Source: an uncultured Collinsella sp. (GTDB lineage Bacteria > Actinomycetota > Coriobacteriia > Coriobacteriales > Coriobacteriaceae). Taken from it: a stretch of 7,313 nucleotides of DNA. This document shows positions 5,712 to 7,313 of the stretch, piece by piece. A program made the translations under genes and the position numbers. Position 1 is the stretch's first letter, and every line of letters begins with the position of its first letter. Under the pieces are notes generated by a model. That model was given only the letters and a program-made list of their open reading frames with translations, was not told where the DNA came from and ran no database searches. Where the stretch lies: positions 1 through 7,313 of the forward strand of contig CAUCXP010000072.1 in the NCBI GenBank assembly GCA_958446785.1, written 5' to 3'.

Positions 5712-6530
5712 ATGTCTGCAATCACTATTCTGCTTGTTGCGATTGTCGCGTTGCTTGCCGGTATGGAAGGCATTCTGGATGAGTTCCAGTTCCATCAGCC
5801 GCTCGTGGCATGCACGCTTATCGGTCTCGTAACCGGTCACCTTCAGGAGGGCATCCTCCTGGGCGGTTCGCTCCAGATGATGGCCCTTGGCTGGGCTAAC
5901 GTCGGCGCCGCCGTCGCGCCTGACGCCGCTCTGGCCTCGGTCGCTTCTTCGATCATCATGGTGCTCGCCCTCAACGGTGGCGCCACCGATTCGGCCAAGG
6001 CCGTTACCGCCGCCATCGCCGTCGCCGTCCCGCTGTCGGTCGCTGGTCTGTTCCTGACCATGATCTGCCGTACCCTGGCTACCGCTATGGTTCACGGCAT
6101 GGACGCCTGCGCCGAGAAGGGCGACTTCGCCGGCATCGAGCGTTGGCAGTACGCCGGCATCCTCATGCAGGGTGTTCGTATCGCCATCCCGGCAGTACTT
6201 CTGTGCATCATCCCGGCCGAGGCTGTTACCAACGCGCTTAACGCTATGCCCGATTGGCTGTCCGGCGGCATGGCTGTCGGCGGCGGCATGGTCGCTTCCG
6301 TCGGTTACGCCATGGTCATCAACATGATGGCCACCAAGGAGACCTGGCCGTTCTTCATCCTCGGCTTTGTCCTTGCTGCCATCCCTCAGCTCACGCTGAT
6401 CGCCCTTGGCCTCATCGGCATCTCCCTTGCCCTCATCTACCTTGGCCTTAAGGATCTGGCCAAGCAGGGTGGCGGCATGGGCGGTGGCTCCGGTGACCCG
6501 CTCGGCGACATTCTGAACGATTACGAGTAG
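5712..6530 (+). CDS. manY: PTS mannose-family EIIC membrane component
   Basis: A 272-residue integral membrane protein, near the length of E. coli ManY, that forms the sugar channel with EIID. Hydrophobic segments occur at about 2-18, 30-42, 72-88, 98-117, 150-168, 185-203 and 212-245. The family signature is clear in the region 41-71 (TGHLQEGILLGGSLQMMALGW followed by NVGAAVAPD). The C-terminus is a glycine-rich hydrophilic tail (GGGMGGGSGD) ending in acidic residues. The ATG follows AGGAGG (5697-5702) with a 9-nt spacer. The gene lies between the EIIAB and EIID genes with 18- and 16-nt gaps, so it is very likely co-transcribed and the products assemble into one complex. The sequence appears intact. 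Confidence 0.95.
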   Translation: MSAITILLVAIVALLAGMEGILDEFQFHQPLVACTLIGLVTGHLQEGILLGGSLQMMALGWANVGAAVAPDAALASVASSIIMVLALNGGATDSAKAVTAAIAVAVPLSVAGLFLTMICRTLATAMVHGMDACAEKGDFAGIERWQYAGILMQGVRIAIPAVLLCIIPAEAVTNALNAMPDWLSGGMAVGGGMVASVGYAMVINMMATKETWPFFILGFVLAAIPQLTLIALGLIGISLALIYLGLKDLAKQGGGMGGGSGDPLGDILNDYE

Positions 6531-6546
6531 GAGGGGAGTGATACAT

Positions 6547-7313
6547 ATGGCAGAGAACAAGATTCAGCTCACCAAGGCTGACCGTAAGAAGGTTTGCTTC
6601 CGTCATCAGTTCCTTCAGGGCTCGTGGAACTACGAGCGTATGCAGAACGGCGGCTGGTGCTTCGCAATGATCCCTGCGATCAAGAAGCTCTACACCAGCA
6701 AGGATGACCAGATTGCCGCTCTTAAGCGCCACCTGGAGTTCTATAACACCCACCCCTATGTTTCCGCCCCCGTCATTGGCGTTACCCTCGCCCTCGAGGA
6801 GGAGCGCGCCAACGGTGCTCCGATTGACGACGTTGCCATTCAGGGCGTCAAGGTCGGTATGATGGGCCCGCTCGCCGGCGTCGGCGACCCCGCCTTCTGG
6901 TTCACCCTTCGCCCGATTCTGGGTGCACTGGGCGCTTCCCTGGCCCTGTCCGGCAGCATCGCCGGTCCGCTGCTGTTCTTCTTCGCGTGGAACATCATCC
7001 GTTACGCCTTCCTGTGGTACACGCAGGAGTTTGGCTACAAGGTCGGCTCCTCCATCGCCAAGGACCTCTCCGGCGGTCTGATGGGCAAGGTCACCGAGGG
7101 TGCTTCCATCCTGGGTATGTTCATCATCGGCGCCCTGGTCGAGCGCTGGGTGTCCATCTCCTTCACCCCGGTCGTCTCCAAGGTCACGCAGTCCGCTGGC
7201 GCCTATATCGACTGGGCCAACCTGCCCGCCGGTTCTGAGGGCATCAAGCAGGCATTGACGATGTACAGCTCTGTCGGTGCCAACGCACTCGACCCGGTGA
7301 AGGTCACCACGCT
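6547..7313 (+). CDS. manZ: PTS mannose-family EIID membrane component, 3' end missing
   Basis: An open frame starts at ATG 6547 and runs to the window edge without a stop, giving 255 complete codons plus two bases. EIID proteins are usually about 280-305 residues, so roughly 30-50 residues are missing because of the window boundary, not mutation. Recognisable EIID features are the N-terminal hydrophilic FRHQFLQGSWNYERMQNGGW (about 18-37), HLEFYNTHPYVSAPVIGVTLALEEE (62-86) and the motif GPLAGVGDPAFWFTLRPILGALG (107-129). Hydrophobic segments follow at about 128-152 and 187-200. Many family members have Ser or similar after the GVGD motif, where this one has Pro115. AGGAGGGG (6529-6536, overlapping the EIIC stop) provides the ribosome site. 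It is third in the operon and forms the membrane translocator with EIIC. Confidence 0.93.
   Translation, partial: MAENKIQLTKADRKKVCFRHQFLQGSWNYERMQNGGWCFAMIPAIKKLYTSKDDQIAALKRHLEFYNTHPYVSAPVIGVTLALEEERANGAPIDDVAIQGVKVGMMGPLAGVGDPAFWFTLRPILGALGASLALSGSIAGPLLFFFAWNIIRYAFLWYTQEFGYKVGSSIAKDLSGGLMGKVTEGASILGMFIIGALVERWVSISFTPVVSKVTQSAGAYIDWANLPAGSEGIKQALTMYSSVGANALDPVKVTT

Noticed and set aside
4677..6560. A 627-codon open frame on the minus strand opposite EIIAB and EIIC
   Set aside because: It is antisense to two clearly recognised PTS genes, has low-complexity His/Asp/Gly-rich composition typical of reversed GC-rich codons, and matches no family I recognise.

Overview
The window looks like chromosomal DNA from a GC-rich anaerobe. 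My best guess is a gut actinobacterium of the Coriobacteriia, such as Collinsella. That guess rests on the GC-rich codon choice, a mannose-class PTS operon, a [NiFe]-hydrogenase maturation gene, a very large Fe-S flavoprotein and a TTG start. It is inference, since no rRNA or other marker gene is present. There are six genes: one on the minus strand and five on the plus strand, the last cut by the window end.

Region 1 (about 1-3710) is a divergent pair. A TetR-family regulator (51-713, minus) faces a 925-residue multidomain Fe-S/FAD/NAD(P) oxidoreductase (901-3678, plus). The shared intergenic DNA holds two tandem palindromes, TTGACG-N3-CGTCAA and TTGACA-N3-TGTCAA, enclosed by a 10-bp perfect inverted repeat. 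The simplest reading is that the TetR protein represses itself and the oxidoreductase from these sites. A perfect 12-bp hairpin follows the oxidoreductase gene.

Region 2 (about 3711-4390) holds a standalone hypA (nickel metallochaperone for hydrogenase maturation). Its start should be the TTG at 3874, so that the protein begins Met-His-Glu. Long palindromic structures lie on both sides: a 101-nt imperfect inverted repeat upstream and a nested REP-like palindrome cluster downstream.

Region 3 (about 4390-4700) is an AT-rich stretch without genes. It carries three GTTTAAAC/GTTTAAAA boxes and a likely -10 element ahead of the PTS operon.

Region 4 (4704-7313) is a mannose-family phosphotransferase operon: a fused EIIAB (manX-like), EIIC (manY-like) and EIID (manZ-like, 3' end missing). 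The genes are 16-18 nt apart with strong Shine-Dalgarno sequences. Together they would import and phosphorylate a hexose or amino sugar; the substrate cannot be read from the sequence.

No mobile-element gene, CRISPR array, tRNA or rRNA is seen. The least ordinary items are the flavoprotein's domain and cysteine layout with its dual operator, and the two palindromic elements flanking hypA.
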